From Prochlorococcus sp. AG-402-L23 (GTDB lineage: Bacteria > Cyanobacteriota > Cyanobacteriia > PCC-6307 > Cyanobiaceae): 64,000 bases of DNA. Every line of letters starts with the position of its first letter. Position 1 is the first letter of the stretch. Below the pieces are notes generated by a model. It did not search any database. It had not been told where the DNA came from and worked only from the letters and a program-made list of their open reading frames with translations. The stretch lies in assembly GCA_003216635.1 (NCBI GenBank), contig QCIO01000001.1, positions 62,001 through 126,000 on the forward strand, written 5' to 3'. The position numbers were made by a program, and so were the translations under genes. Shown here piece by piece: positions 37,085 to 44,320 of the stretch.

Positions 37085-37672
37085 TTATAGTGGCGATGTT
37101 TCAATAAAAGAAGGAGCAACACTGACTGTTTGGGTTCCAATAGGAGCTATTAATAACTCAGATGATCTTAATTTAGAAATTAATCTTGTTGATGTTACTC
37201 GTGTAGAACCGATTAATTCACCAATCCTTTCATGAGTTAACCTAAAAGGTAACTCACACCATTGACCACATCTTCTACCTAGTCGATTTACTAGTATTGA
37301 TAACAACGCTTGTAATCGCTGTTCTGCATTTCCTAAGTGTCTAATCCTAAGGAGTTGCAAAGTCCATTCATTTACTGCATCGAAACCAATATTCTCATCA
37401 ATATTTACATTGCTGTGAAAAGACAAATCTGTTAGTGCTTCAACACAGACACCTTCGCTACATAAAAGGTCCGTTCTTAATTGATCTCCTGATTGTAAAA
37501 ATGCGAGTGTCATTCCTTCAGTTTCTTCACAAGGGCAATAAACTCTAGCAATTCCACTTTCAACTTCTAGGCAGGTCCCTTTTGGTCTTGATGAAGGATC
37601 TATTAATACGGATTGTCCAGTTATTATCCTTACCGATTTTGACGGAGATTCTCCATAACTATGGAAATTCAT
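37085..37672 (-). CDS. Crp/Fnr-family transcription regulator of the iron locus
   Basis: 195 residues from ATG 37672 (MNFHSYGESP). An upstream frame to 37705 would translate a Fur-like operator into MIIILIIIFKL and is rejected. The N-terminal cupin-like sensor domain has CLEVESGIARVYCPCEETEG with four cysteines in or near it. It lacks the cAMP-binding R-S-E-x-R motif. The C-terminal winged helix is LTHERIGELIGSTRVTSTR. The signal is unknown; iron or redox state is suggested by context (ferritin, ferric ATPase, Fur box upstream). Confidence 0.87.
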   Translation of the reverse strand: MNFHSYGESPSKSVRIITGQSVLIDPSSRPKGTCLEVESGIARVYCPCEETEGMTLAFLQSGDQLRTDLLCSEGVCVEALTDLSFHSNVNIDENIGFDAVNEWTLQLLRIRHLGNAEQRLQALLSILVNRLGRRCGQWCELPFRLTHERIGELIGSTRVTSTRLISKLRSSELLIAPIGTQTVSVAPSFIETSPL

Positions 37673-37684
37673 TAATTTGAATAT

Positions 37685-37703
37685 GATAATGAGAATTATT
37701 ATC
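37685..37703. promoter_or_regulatory. Near-perfect Fur box upstream of the Crp-type regulator
   Basis: Nineteen bases match 17 of 19 positions of the Fur consensus GATAATGATAATCATTATC. The site ends 13 bp before the ATG at 37672, at or downstream of the likely transcription start, so Fur with iron would repress the regulator. This is the best iron-control site in the window. Confidence 0.7.
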
Positions 37704-37729
37704 AATTATGCACCATAAGACTACTTATT

Positions 37730-37748
37730 GCAATAGATTCTCATTATC
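37730..37748. promoter_or_regulatory. Second, weaker Fur-box-like site in the divergent promoter region
   Basis: 13 of 19 positions match the Fur consensus, with CATTATC intact on the right. It lies between the regulator and the divergent zinc-ribbon gene, 27 bp from the stronger site. Two sites at this spacing are common at Fur-controlled promoters. Confidence 0.4.
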
Positions 37749-37823
37749 ATCACATTTCTGAAGTTTTTCTTTACATACTATTAGGAATATAATTTAGATA
37801 GAATTGCTAAATATTTAAGATAG

Positions 37824-38012
37824 ATGAGCGTAATTAGAGTTTGTTTTAATTGTGGAAGTTCTTCATTCGTCTCAGATCGATCTTTAGGAGGTAAGATTGT
37901 GTGCTCTAAATGTGGATCTTCTTCATTTAAAAATAAATCCTCTTCATTTTTAAAAAGTAAAAAATTAGTATTTCTTGCTATTGCGATAGCTATTTTCATA
38001 ATTGTTATTTAG
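37824..38012 (+). CDS. Zinc-ribbon protein with C-terminal membrane anchor
   Basis: 62 residues. Two knuckles, VCFNCGSSSF and VCSKCGSSSF, make a zinc ribbon. A serine-rich linker and a terminal hydrophobic helix (LVFLAIAIAIFIIVI) follow. It is divergent from the Crp-type regulator and shares its control region; a TATAAT lies at 37788-37793, 30 bp before the ATG. Its 3' end overlaps the ABC ATPase gene on the other strand by 8 bp. Function unknown. Confidence 0.65.
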   Translation: MSVIRVCFNCGSSSFVSDRSLGGKIVCSKCGSSSFKNKSSSFLKSKKLVFLAIAIAIFIIVI

Positions 38013-38793
38013 ATAATCTGTTTATATGCCAAAGTCCATTAGCATTAGTTACCTCTACTTGAATACCATATAACTTATTGAGATTTTTACTATTTAAAAC
38101 CTTATTTTGATCTCCATCAGCGATTATTTTGCCATCTTTTAGCATTATGACACGGTCATAAATTTCTGTAATCGTTGAAATATCATGAGTGACGCATAAA
38201 ATTTTGGTATTTAATTTTGATAATTCGTTAACCTTATCAACTACAAAATACTTTGATTTATAATCTAAATTTGCAATTGGTTCATCTAGGATTAAAATTT
38301 CTGGTTTTTTGATTAATGCCCTTGCAATTAGAGAAATTTGTTTTTCTCCATCTGATAAATAGTAAAAATTCTTTTTAGATAAATTAGATATATTCATTTT
38401 CTTCATGATTTTTTCCACCTTATAAGAATCCCTTTCAGATTTATTTTCTACGTAACAATATCTTCCATATAGTCCACTTAAAATTAAATCAAAAACTAGC
38501 AAATTTGGATTTATTCTATTTTTTATATCATTATTTACGGTACTTATTTTTTTTCTTAGTTCCCATAAATTTATAAGCTCTTTGTCAAATATCTTCAGTT
38601 TCGATTCATTAGCTAATACTGGGTATATATTTCTATTAATTATTTCAATTAGGGATGATTTCCCTGAACCATTTGGTCCAATTAATATTACATTCTCTGA
38701 ATAAGCTATCTTTAAATTTAAATCTTTAATTACTCTAAAGCCATTTTTAAAACAATTTATATTTTTTGCGTCAAACCAAAATCTATTGAACAC
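38005..38793 (-). CDS. Orphan ABC ATPase (ModF/YlmA-like)
   Basis: 262 residues from GTG 38793. Walker A is GPNGSGKSSLI, the signature YLSDGEKQISLIARAL (LSDGE rather than LSGGQ), Walker B ILILDEPIANLD, H-loop LCVTHDI. Single-domain importer-type ATPases of this sort usually need a permease; none is adjacent. It overlaps by 1 bp the stop of a 33-residue membrane peptide, which follows a Rieske oxygenase by 3 bp, so the three are probably one transcript. Substrate unknown. Confidence 0.8.
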   Translation of the reverse strand: MFNRFWFDAKNINCFKNGFRVIKDLNLKIAYSENVILIGPNGSGKSSLIEIINRNIYPVLANESKLKIFDKELINLWELRKKISTVNNDIKNRINPNLLVFDLILSGLYGRYCYVENKSERDSYKVEKIMKKMNISNLSKKNFYYLSDGEKQISLIARALIKKPEILILDEPIANLDYKSKYFVVDKVNELSKLNTKILCVTHDISTITEIYDRVIMLKDGKIIADGDQNKVLNSKNLNKLYGIQVEVTNANGLWHINRLSK

Positions 38794-38894
38794 TAAAACT
38801 TATTACTCCAAAATATAATCAATTGAATTGAGCTTAAAATAAATATAAAAAGATAAAGCCAATTCAACCATGAAGGTCTATTTACTTTTTTCAT
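38793..38894 (-). CDS. 33-residue single-span membrane peptide between Rieske oxygenase and ABC ATPase genes
   Basis: ATG 38894 to TAG 38793. The peptide starts MKKVNRPSWLNW and is then one hydrophobic helix (LYLFIFILSSIQLIIFW) with a short tail. It begins 3 bp after the Rieske stop, and its stop overlaps the GTG of the ABC gene (TAGTG). Positively charged N-terminus and aromatic belt fit an N-in membrane peptide. It has no recognised family. The tight packing is the main evidence that it is translated. Confidence 0.5.
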   Translation of the reverse strand: MKKVNRPSWLNWLYLFIFILSSIQLIIFWSNKF

Positions 38895-38897
38895 AAA

Positions 38898-40220
38898 TTA
38901 TATAATTAACATAAAAAATATAAGCGGGGCAGCGAATCTTACAAATGTTTTTCTAATAATATCTATATTATTTGCAATTTCTAACTTCTTTATTTCAGGA
39001 GGATATTTCAATATCACTTTGTCATATACATCAAGATTTTGGATTTTGTTAGTATTTTTCCAAGGTTCATCTTTGTCTTCAGACTTCTTGTACCATTTCC
39101 AAAAATAATTTATTATCCTATCTTCTCCCAATAATTTTATTTCATCCTTACTTATAAATCCCATATCGTGATTATATGTTTGTGTTTTTAAAATCATATA
39201 ATCCTCATCGAATATCTTATAAAAAATCTTTCTTTGAGTCTCTTTAAATAATAAGAGGTTATTAAGTAGTTTATTTTGTAGAAATTTCCTATAGTGTCTA
39301 ACTATTACTCTTGCTTTATTGTTTCCTAAAGGAATATGATCTAAGACTTGTAAATATCTTGATGAGGAAGCATCGCCTTTGTAAATTAATATCCTTCCTG
39401 GAGGTATGTATTTTATCCTGATAAATTCTTTTGTAGGTTCATTCTTATAATAATAAATACTTTCAATGTATTTGGGATTAATATTAATTTTCTGGTTAAA
39501 ACTAACTAGGACGTTTTTATTCACATCTTTATCAGGGATTGTATCGCCATGAACCCAAAAGATATGAAGGATATCTAGGTGATTTTCAATAATCCTTGAC
39601 CAATCACATTTGAAGTCAACTAATACCTCCTCAAAGACATAATCCTTATGTGAAAACCCATTTTCATATAATTCGTAGTTACTTATAGGTGTATCTTCAC
39701 TTATATTATTTAAATCAGTCTCAGATTTTTTAGAAAAATGAACAAAAATATATCCATTTTTTTCTGAAGTTTTGTATTGAGATAAATGAATTCTTTTGGC
39801 GTAGTTATCATAGTTATTATCAACTATATAGCGACATGTTATTCTGTCTAGATTTTGGCAACTTCCCCCAGATGAAAACTTAGCTCCATGATATGGGCAG
39901 GTTATTACTCCATCTGATAATGTCCCTCCAAAAAAGGAGGCCCCTCTATGTGGACAAATATTTTTAATGCATCTAACGTTTTTATTTTCATCTCTATAAA
40001 GAACAAGGGGCTGATCATAAAGGGAAAAATAATAAAGCTTATTTTTTTTTAGTTCTTTTGAGGGACAAATTGCATACCAACCAAATAAACCTATATTTAA
40101 TTCTTTTTGATTTTCTCTAATATCAAACGAGTCAATTTTTACTACCGTTCCTTTTTTAAATGGCTTAAGAACGGTATTAAAGTCTTTTGATTTAAAAAAA
40201 TTAATTTGTCTGTTTTCCAT
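38898..40220 (-). CDS. Rieske non-heme iron oxygenase, PaO-like, with C-terminal membrane anchor
   Basis: 440 residues. The Rieske 2Fe-2S ligands are CPHRGASFFGG and CPYHGAKFS (about residues 89-114). The mononuclear iron site is NHLDILHIFWVH (about residue 210), as in pheophorbide a oxygenase, chlorophyll(ide) oxygenase and related plant/cyanobacterial enzymes. The last 15 residues (FAAPLIFFMLII) are a membrane tail, also typical of that group. Likely substrates are tetrapyrroles or other aromatic or methyl groups, but none can be named. No electron-donor gene is adjacent. It leads the run with a micropeptide and an ABC ATPase. Confidence 0.88.
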   Translation of the reverse strand: MENRQINFFKSKDFNTVLKPFKKGTVVKIDSFDIRENQKELNIGLFGWYAICPSKELKKNKLYYFSLYDQPLVLYRDENKNVRCIKNICPHRGASFFGGTLSDGVITCPYHGAKFSSGGSCQNLDRITCRYIVDNNYDNYAKRIHLSQYKTSEKNGYIFVHFSKKSETDLNNISEDTPISNYELYENGFSHKDYVFEEVLVDFKCDWSRIIENHLDILHIFWVHGDTIPDKDVNKNVLVSFNQKININPKYIESIYYYKNEPTKEFIRIKYIPPGRILIYKGDASSSRYLQVLDHIPLGNNKARVIVRHYRKFLQNKLLNNLLLFKETQRKIFYKIFDEDYMILKTQTYNHDMGFISKDEIKLLGEDRIINYFWKWYKKSEDKDEPWKNTNKIQNLDVYDKVILKYPPEIKKLEIANNIDIIRKTFVRFAAPLIFFMLII

Positions 40221-40384
40221 AAATTAATTTCTTTTTTTAAATGACTGTTTATCTTTCGGAACTATAACCCAAGTAAATAATCAATTTCTTATAAAAAGAA
40301 AATTCTCTATTATTTGTAGCAATAATTATGTAGTTCTTGAAAAATTTTGAGTCTCTGTCGTATCTATGTATCTTTATTTCATGT

Positions 40385-40573
40385 TTATTGTATCTTTTGT
40401 GATTCTTTCAAATTTTTAATGTAATCAATAGCATCATCAATATTTTTGTGAAAATTGCACTGGCCCAAATAACAACCTATAAATCTTAAGAATTTTCTCT
40501 TGCCACCACTAATTTTGTATCTATGTATTGTTCCACCATCTATAGGAGCATAAATAAGTTCTGGTAATGCCAT
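40385..40573 (-). CDS. Small unknown soluble protein
   Basis: 62 residues: begins MALPELIYAPIDGGTIHRYK, then a basic SGGKRKFLRFIGCYLG, and a helical tail NIDDAIDYIKNLKES. Two cysteines (GCYLGQC) spaced by four residues. No family recognised. About 165 bp upstream of the Rieske gene on the same strand. Confidence 0.55.
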   Translation of the reverse strand: MALPELIYAPIDGGTIHRYKISGGKRKFLRFIGCYLGQCNFHKNIDDAIDYIKNLKESQKIQ

Positions 40574-40939
40574 ATTAATTTTGTATTTAATACTTAATTA
40601 AACAGTAATTCATGTTCAAATACTTTTCCATAGCTCAATCCATATATTTAATAATTAAGTTACTTATTTTTGAATAATTATTTATTGAATACTCAAGTAT
40701 TATTTGTTATCTATTAATTATTGATATGGATTATTCATTATGCCAAAAGCATTTAAGCGTTTTTTAAAAAAACTACCAAAAAAAATTCAAAATATAAAAT
40801 ACACATTTAGAGAATTTTTATCTTCTAAAATATGAAATAGCTGTTATGGTTAATAAATTTTTTATTTCTATATTTTTAATAAAACATATTCGGAAAAGTT
40901 AAATTCTAAACTATATTAAATTTGGAATTTAAGAAATAT
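40574..40939. other. AT-rich interval with one possible short frame
   Basis: Between the 62-residue gene and the secreted protein. Apart from the 31-residue frame at 40740-40835 and a 6-bp inverted repeat (40688-40701), no structure or RNA gene was recognised. Confidence 0.4.
40740..40835 (+). CDS. Possible 31-residue basic peptide
   Basis: ATG 40740 to TGA 40835. The peptide is very basic (MPKAFKRFLKKLPKKIQNIK) and would be an amphipathic helix. No family recognised and no clear ribosome site. It may be a chance frame in AT-rich DNA. Confidence 0.3.
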   Translation: MPKAFKRFLKKLPKKIQNIKYTFREFLSSKI

Positions 40940-40940
40940 T

Positions 40941-41282
40941 ATGATCAAAAGAGTTTTTACAATATTCATTACAACATTACTTCTTATGTTTAGTAGTCCA
41001 GTTTACTCATTAGATATTTCCTCTAAAACTCTTGAAAAGTATACTAAAAAGATTTCTAATAAGTTCACTAAAACTTACTGCAATACTACCAAATTCGGTA
41101 TTTCTTATGAAGGAGCTTTGGCATTTGCTATTGGAGAGACTAATAAGGAATTTAAAAATAATAAACTCAATAAGATGATAGATTATTCTCTACTAAAAAA
41201 TTCAATAGTTAATGATTTAGAAAATAATTGCCAGGTTTATGATTTTGCTATTAGTAGTTTAGAAAATTTAAAATTTAACTAG
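40941..41282 (+). CDS. Small secreted protein
   Basis: 113 residues with a signal peptide (KRVFTIFITTLLLMFSSPVYS, cleavage near residue 23). The mature part is Lys/Asn-rich with two cysteines (KTYCNTTKF and NNCQVYDF) that may pair in the periplasm. The motif ALAFAIGETNKEFKN sits in the middle. It belongs to a set of short exported proteins common in Prochlorococcus. No function recognised. Confidence 0.6.
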   Translation: MIKRVFTIFITTLLLMFSSPVYSLDISSKTLEKYTKKISNKFTKTYCNTTKFGISYEGALAFAIGETNKEFKNNKLNKMIDYSLLKNSIVNDLENNCQVYDFAISSLENLKFN

Positions 41283-41304
41283 AAAAATGTAAATTGTTAA
41301 AGTC

Positions 41305-41493
41305 TTATTTTTTACCTACCCAATCATTGGGTTTTTCCATCATCCATTCAAAAACCCCCTTAGCATCAAGGTTTTTAGATGCATAAACAAACAAAATTGG
41401 AAATATTAAAATTACTGCCCCAATAACTGCTAACTCTATTTTACCGATACCCATCTCGTTTAATGTTAAGGCAAAATAATTAATCATTATCAT
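41305..41493 (-). CDS. Small membrane protein
   Basis: 62 residues. One membrane helix (IELAVIGAVILIFPILFVYA), then a soluble tail KNLDAKGVFEWMMEKPNDWVG ending in GKK. It may start at ATG 41493 or at ATG 41487. It converges with the secreted-protein gene (22-bp gap). No family recognised. Confidence 0.6.
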   Translation of the reverse strand: MIMINYFALTLNEMGIGKIELAVIGAVILIFPILFVYASKNLDAKGVFEWMMEKPNDWVGKK

Positions 41494-41659
41494 TATTGAA
41501 TTAAAATTTATTTCTACATAATTTATAAAAAATTTTTAATTGTTTAACCTTTTTATAAAATATCTTAATCATTTATATTGAAAGATTTTTGTATAAAGTA
41601 CCTATTTTATTGATGCAGACTTTTTAATAATTTAAATAATATACTTCTGTTTGATCGTT

Positions 41660-41803
41660 ATGAATAATGAAATTATTATTTTCACACCTATTTTGGCAAT
41701 ATTGATTGGAATTATAGTTTTTACAATTTTAAAGAAAAGAAAGAGATCGGCTAAAAGTATTTATAAATTAATATATGATTTAGAAAAAAAATACATATAT
41801 TAA
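41660..41803 (+). CDS. Small membrane protein, 47 residues
   Basis: ATG 41660 to TAA 41803. An N-terminal hydrophobic helix (IIIFTPILAILIGIIVFTIL) is followed by a basic tail (KKRKRSAKSIYKL). The positive-inside rule places the tail in the cytoplasm. No family recognised. Confidence 0.5.
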   Translation: MNNEIIIFTPILAILIGIIVFTILKKRKRSAKSIYKLIYDLEKKYIY

Positions 41804-41824
41804 TCTATTTTGTAGGATAAAAGA

Positions 41825-42121
41825 TTAATCAAATTCTATACCAACTTCTTCTTTCAAATCTCTCTCTAAATCTGGAAGATGAGGTTCAACCCAATGATCT
41901 TTGTTATCAATACCGGCTGCATTTACATAATTCATAATGTGTTGATCCACTTGCTTGTAAAGATCATGCAAGTTTAAATCCATTCGAACATCATGTGCGA
42001 TTTCAGAGACTTGTTGTTCTGTTAGACAATGATCTGGATGAAGTAAATCACAACATGGAATTCTCTTCTCAATCAATTCATTTAGATTGATTTTTATTTC
42101 GTAATCTTGATGGACAGTCAT
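41825..42121 (-). CDS. Conserved unknown acidic protein with a CC-x4-H-x2-H patch
   Basis: 98 residues. The first third contains EKRIPCCDLLHPDHCLTEQQ, a dense Cys/His group (CC, H, H, C) that could bind a metal. The rest is acidic and helical (VRMDLNLHDLYKQVDQHIM; LPDLERDLKEEVGIE). Soluble. No family recognised. Two copies of TATATCTTTAGT lie just upstream (42128-42139 and 42167-42178). Confidence 0.6.
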   Translation of the reverse strand: MTVHQDYEIKINLNELIEKRIPCCDLLHPDHCLTEQQVSEIAHDVRMDLNLHDLYKQVDQHIMNYVNAAGIDNKDHWVEPHLPDLERDLKEEVGIEFD

Positions 42122-42127
42122 AGATTT

Positions 42128-42178
42128 TATATCTTTAGTTCTATTCTAATTCTGTTTAAGGTTTTGTATATCTTTAGT
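42128..42178. repeat. Pair of 12-bp direct repeats
   Basis: TATATCTTTAGT occurs at 42128-42139 and 42167-42178, 39 bp apart, in the upstream region of the 98-residue gene. The spacing is close to four helical turns. It could be a tandem binding site or chance in AT-rich DNA. Confidence 0.3.
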
Positions 42179-42214
42179 CAAGAAACAAAGTTCTTAAATA
42201 CCTATGCAGAAATT

Positions 42215-42370
42215 TTAAATAAATAGATCTTCCAAATCTTTGTATAAATCATCATTCTTTTTTTGTTTCTCTATTGGGTCATGGTTATCAATTAAAAGTT
42301 CTCTTTTTGAGGAGTAGAAAAGATATCCAAGGGCTCCTAAAAGTAAGGTTGTTGGTAAGATCATTAGCAT
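42215..42370 (-). CDS. Small membrane protein, 51 residues
   Basis: ATG 42370 to TAA 42215. A hydrophobic N-terminal helix (LMILPTTLLLGALGYLFY) leads into a charged tail (SSKRELLIDNHDPIEKQKKN; DDLYKDLEDLFI). It is followed on the same strand by the 98-residue gene. No family recognised. Clear amphipathic composition suggests a real gene. Confidence 0.55.
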   Translation of the reverse strand: MLMILPTTLLLGALGYLFYSSKRELLIDNHDPIEKQKKNDDLYKDLEDLFI

Positions 42371-42439
42371 TAATTGACTTATAAAGAATATAGTGCAACA
42401 CTTATTACAGTCAAGTGCTTTACTTTAATTAACTTATAA

Positions 42440-42829
42440 ATGCCTACAAAGAAAAAAAGAGTTGGTTTTATTCCTAGAGATGATGTCATGAGAATAATTA
42501 AAAATTTGAGCATAGAGAACAATTTAAGTAATTCAAAAATAATAAGTATTTTGGTAGAGGAAGCTCTTTCTATAAGAGGTATATTTAATAAACAAAATGG
42601 TAAAGTAACTCAATCATATCAATCGACTTATTATAATTTGCAAAACTTACCTGATAATTCTAGCGACTTTATAGGTAATACAAAACTCTCAATTGATACT
42701 AAATTAGGAAATCATTTTAATCCTGATAAATCAACCCATTTTAATAAACCAAATCAGGAGGATTTTGACTTGCAAACTTATAAAAAGTTTTTATTATTTC
42801 TTAAATTTCAGGAAATGATTGATAGATAA
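42440..42829 (+). CDS. Unknown protein with a possible ribbon-helix-helix N-terminus
   Basis: 129 residues. The first 50 (KKKRVGFIPRDDVMRIIKNL, then NLSNSKIISILVEEAL) look like a ribbon-helix-helix DNA-binding domain: basic strand, helix, turn, helix. The rest is Asn/Ser/Gln-rich and probably disordered, with a helical end (TYKKFLLFLKFQEMIDR). It could be a small regulator; that is inference from pattern only. Confidence 0.55.
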   Translation: MPTKKKRVGFIPRDDVMRIIKNLSIENNLSNSKIISILVEEALSIRGIFNKQNGKVTQSYQSTYYNLQNLPDNSSDFIGNTKLSIDTKLGNHFNPDKSTHFNKPNQEDFDLQTYKKFLLFLKFQEMIDR

Positions 42830-42964
42830 AGAACTTAAATAGTGTTGCTAAGTGTTGTACTGTGCGCTAAATTTAATTTGTATTTATGGGAGATTTGAAT
42901 ATTAAAAATTATTTGTCGCTATTTCAAAGTTTAAATTCAATTTATCTATAAAATATTTATTTCT

Positions 42965-43285
42965 ATGAATTCATCTCTCCCAGTTTTATCTGTAAATCTC
43001 CTCCCTCCAGAGAAGTTATATTGTAATTTTGGTTATTGGAGTTCTTTGTTCTCTCAGGATATGCAAATTTTATGGGATAGAGCGCATGGAGTACCTTTAG
43101 AAAAACTGCCAAAAGGTGTTTCTGATATGATTTTTCCGTATTTATTGCTTGCACTCTCAGACTATAAGACTTCGCAAATAAATAAAATGAATGGAATAGG
43201 ATTAGACAATCTGTTAAGCCTTTGGTTTGATAAGTATTTATTAAATAAAAATGGTTACTTCGAACTAATTAAAAAAAAATATTAA
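42965..43285 (+). CDS. Unknown 106-residue protein
   Basis: No family recognised. It contains several aromatic residues (YCNFGYWSSLFSQDMQILW) and a hydrophobic middle (DMIFPYLLLALSDY). It is probably soluble or membrane-associated. ATG 42965 is the only good start. It follows the possible RHH protein by about 135 bp on the same strand. Confidence 0.55.
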   Translation: MNSSLPVLSVNLLPPEKLYCNFGYWSSLFSQDMQILWDRAHGVPLEKLPKGVSDMIFPYLLLALSDYKTSQINKMNGIGLDNLLSLWFDKYLLNKNGYFELIKKKY

Positions 43286-43407
43286 AAATTTGCAATTAAT
43301 ATAAAATTTGATTGCTTTAAAAATTTATTGCGTTTAAAAACTTTTTTAAGTGATTCTTTAATGCTTGGCAAATTAATAGTTTTGCTATAAATATATTAAA
43401 TGGTTTG

Positions 43408-43503
43408 ATGATTAATTCTTTAAATTTCTTTTTAACAAATATGTGTATTATCGTTTTGATAATGCTAATCAGGAGTGATATAAAATTAAGAAAAGCAAGA
43501 TAA
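43408..43503 (+). CDS. Possible 31-residue membrane peptide (first of an adjacent pair)
   Basis: ATG 43408 to TAA 43503: hydrophobic helix (LNFFLTNMCIIVLIMLI) then basic tail RSDIKLRKAR. The next ATG follows its stop codon directly. Low complexity makes a chance frame possible. Confidence 0.25.
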   Translation: MINSLNFFLTNMCIIVLIMLIRSDIKLRKAR

Positions 43504-43575
43504 ATGAAATTTAATTCAAAAACCCTGAGCTTGATATTAAATCTATTATTTTGCTTGTTTATATTTATTATTTAA
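43504..43575 (+). CDS. Possible 23-residue membrane peptide (second of the pair)
   Basis: ATG 43504 to TAA 43575: KFNSKTLSLILNLLFCLFIF, almost entirely a membrane helix. It begins right after the preceding stop. Confidence 0.25.
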   Translation: MKFNSKTLSLILNLLFCLFIFII

Positions 43576-43683
43576 TTTTCTAGTCTTTATTCATTAATTT
43601 TCAAAAAAATCAAAAATTAATATTCAAATTTGGTTGACTTTTATTGTTAATAAGACGATAATATCAAAAATAAATTTTTAGTT

Positions 43684-43857
43684 GTGAATTCTCTTTCAGA
43701 TAATTTTGATGATTTTGTTGATGATCTACTTTCATCCGATGTTAATTTGTTGAAAGGGGAACTTGATTTTCTGCTTATGCAACATTTATTTAATTGTATA
43801 GATTTGAAGGTTATTAATAAAACTGAAATACAAGATAACGAATCATTAGCTGCTTAA
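43684..43857 (+). CDS. Small acidic unknown protein, 57 residues
   Basis: GTG 43684 to TAA 43857. Acidic and helical (SDNFDDFVDDLLSSDVNLLK; then DFLLMQHLFNCIDLKVI). Soluble. The 36-residue membrane protein gene starts 6 bp after its stop, so the two may be cotranscribed. No family recognised. Confidence 0.5.
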   Translation: MNSLSDNFDDFVDDLLSSDVNLLKGELDFLLMQHLFNCIDLKVINKTEIQDNESLAA

Positions 43858-43863
43858 TTTTTT

Positions 43864-43974
43864 ATGAAATTTTTTTATGAAAAGTTTTGGGTTCCAGTTT
43901 TTGGTTACATTTTGTCAAAATTTGTTTTTTTAATAGAAGGTAAAAAGCAAGATTCTAAAAATAAAATAAATTAA
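43864..43974 (+). CDS. Small membrane peptide, 36 residues
   Basis: ATG 43864 to TAA 43974. MKFFYEKFWVPVFGYILSK begins a hydrophobic helix that ends FVFLIEGKK with a polar tail. Tight spacing with the previous small gene supports translation. No family recognised. Confidence 0.5.
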   Translation: MKFFYEKFWVPVFGYILSKFVFLIEGKKQDSKNKIN

Positions 43975-44111
43975 TTCCTTTTTGTCTTTATAAAGTATTT
44001 TTAAATACATAATTTAAGTCAATATATTTTGATAACAACAAAAGATGTACTTTAAATTTATTAACACATGCATGGTTGAGATATAAGATTATTGCTTTTT
44101 AGCAAATTAAA

Positions 44112-44288
44112 ATGAACAAAAATATGTTGAAGCCATATACAGTGCATTACCGTGATTTTCAAAATATAAGATTAGAAAATTGTTTTTATGCTTTTGACGC
44201 TTACGAGGCTAGAACACTAGCAATGGAATTTAATAAGTATATAAATGAGCATCCAAATAGTATAGACCTTATAAGATGCGAAAAATGA
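44112..44288 (+). CDS. Small conserved-looking protein, 58 residues
   Basis: ATG 44112 to TGA 44288. Not low complexity: LKPYTVHYRDFQNIRLENCF, then AFDAYEARTLAMEFNKYI and HPNSIDLIRCEK. The mix of aromatic and charged residues predicts a folded alpha/beta mini-domain. It converges with urtE (32-bp gap). No named family recognised, but composition suggests a real, conserved gene. Confidence 0.6.
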   Translation: MNKNMLKPYTVHYRDFQNIRLENCFYAFDAYEARTLAMEFNKYINEHPNSIDLIRCEK

Positions 44289-44320
44289 ATAAAAGTTTTT
44301 AGTAGAAAATAATAACTTAT

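Larger units (their letters stand above)
43286..43683. other. 400-bp interval with only two possible micro-frames
   Basis: No RNA gene, terminator or promoter was recognised with confidence. Two very short adjacent frames (43408-43503 and 43504-43575) are listed separately. Confidence 0.4.

Noticed and set aside
37081-37140. N-terminal extension of the unknown gene near ferritin
   Set aside because: It overlaps the regulator stop, and the leucine run is a shadow of the other frame.
37673-37705. Upstream start of the Crp-type regulator
   Set aside because: The extra residues are the translation of the AT-rich Fur-like operator; ATG 37672 fits the family.
37781-37999. Minus-strand 72-residue frame over the zinc-ribbon gene
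   Set aside because: The plus strand has a clean zinc ribbon and TATAAT; the reverse frame has no features.
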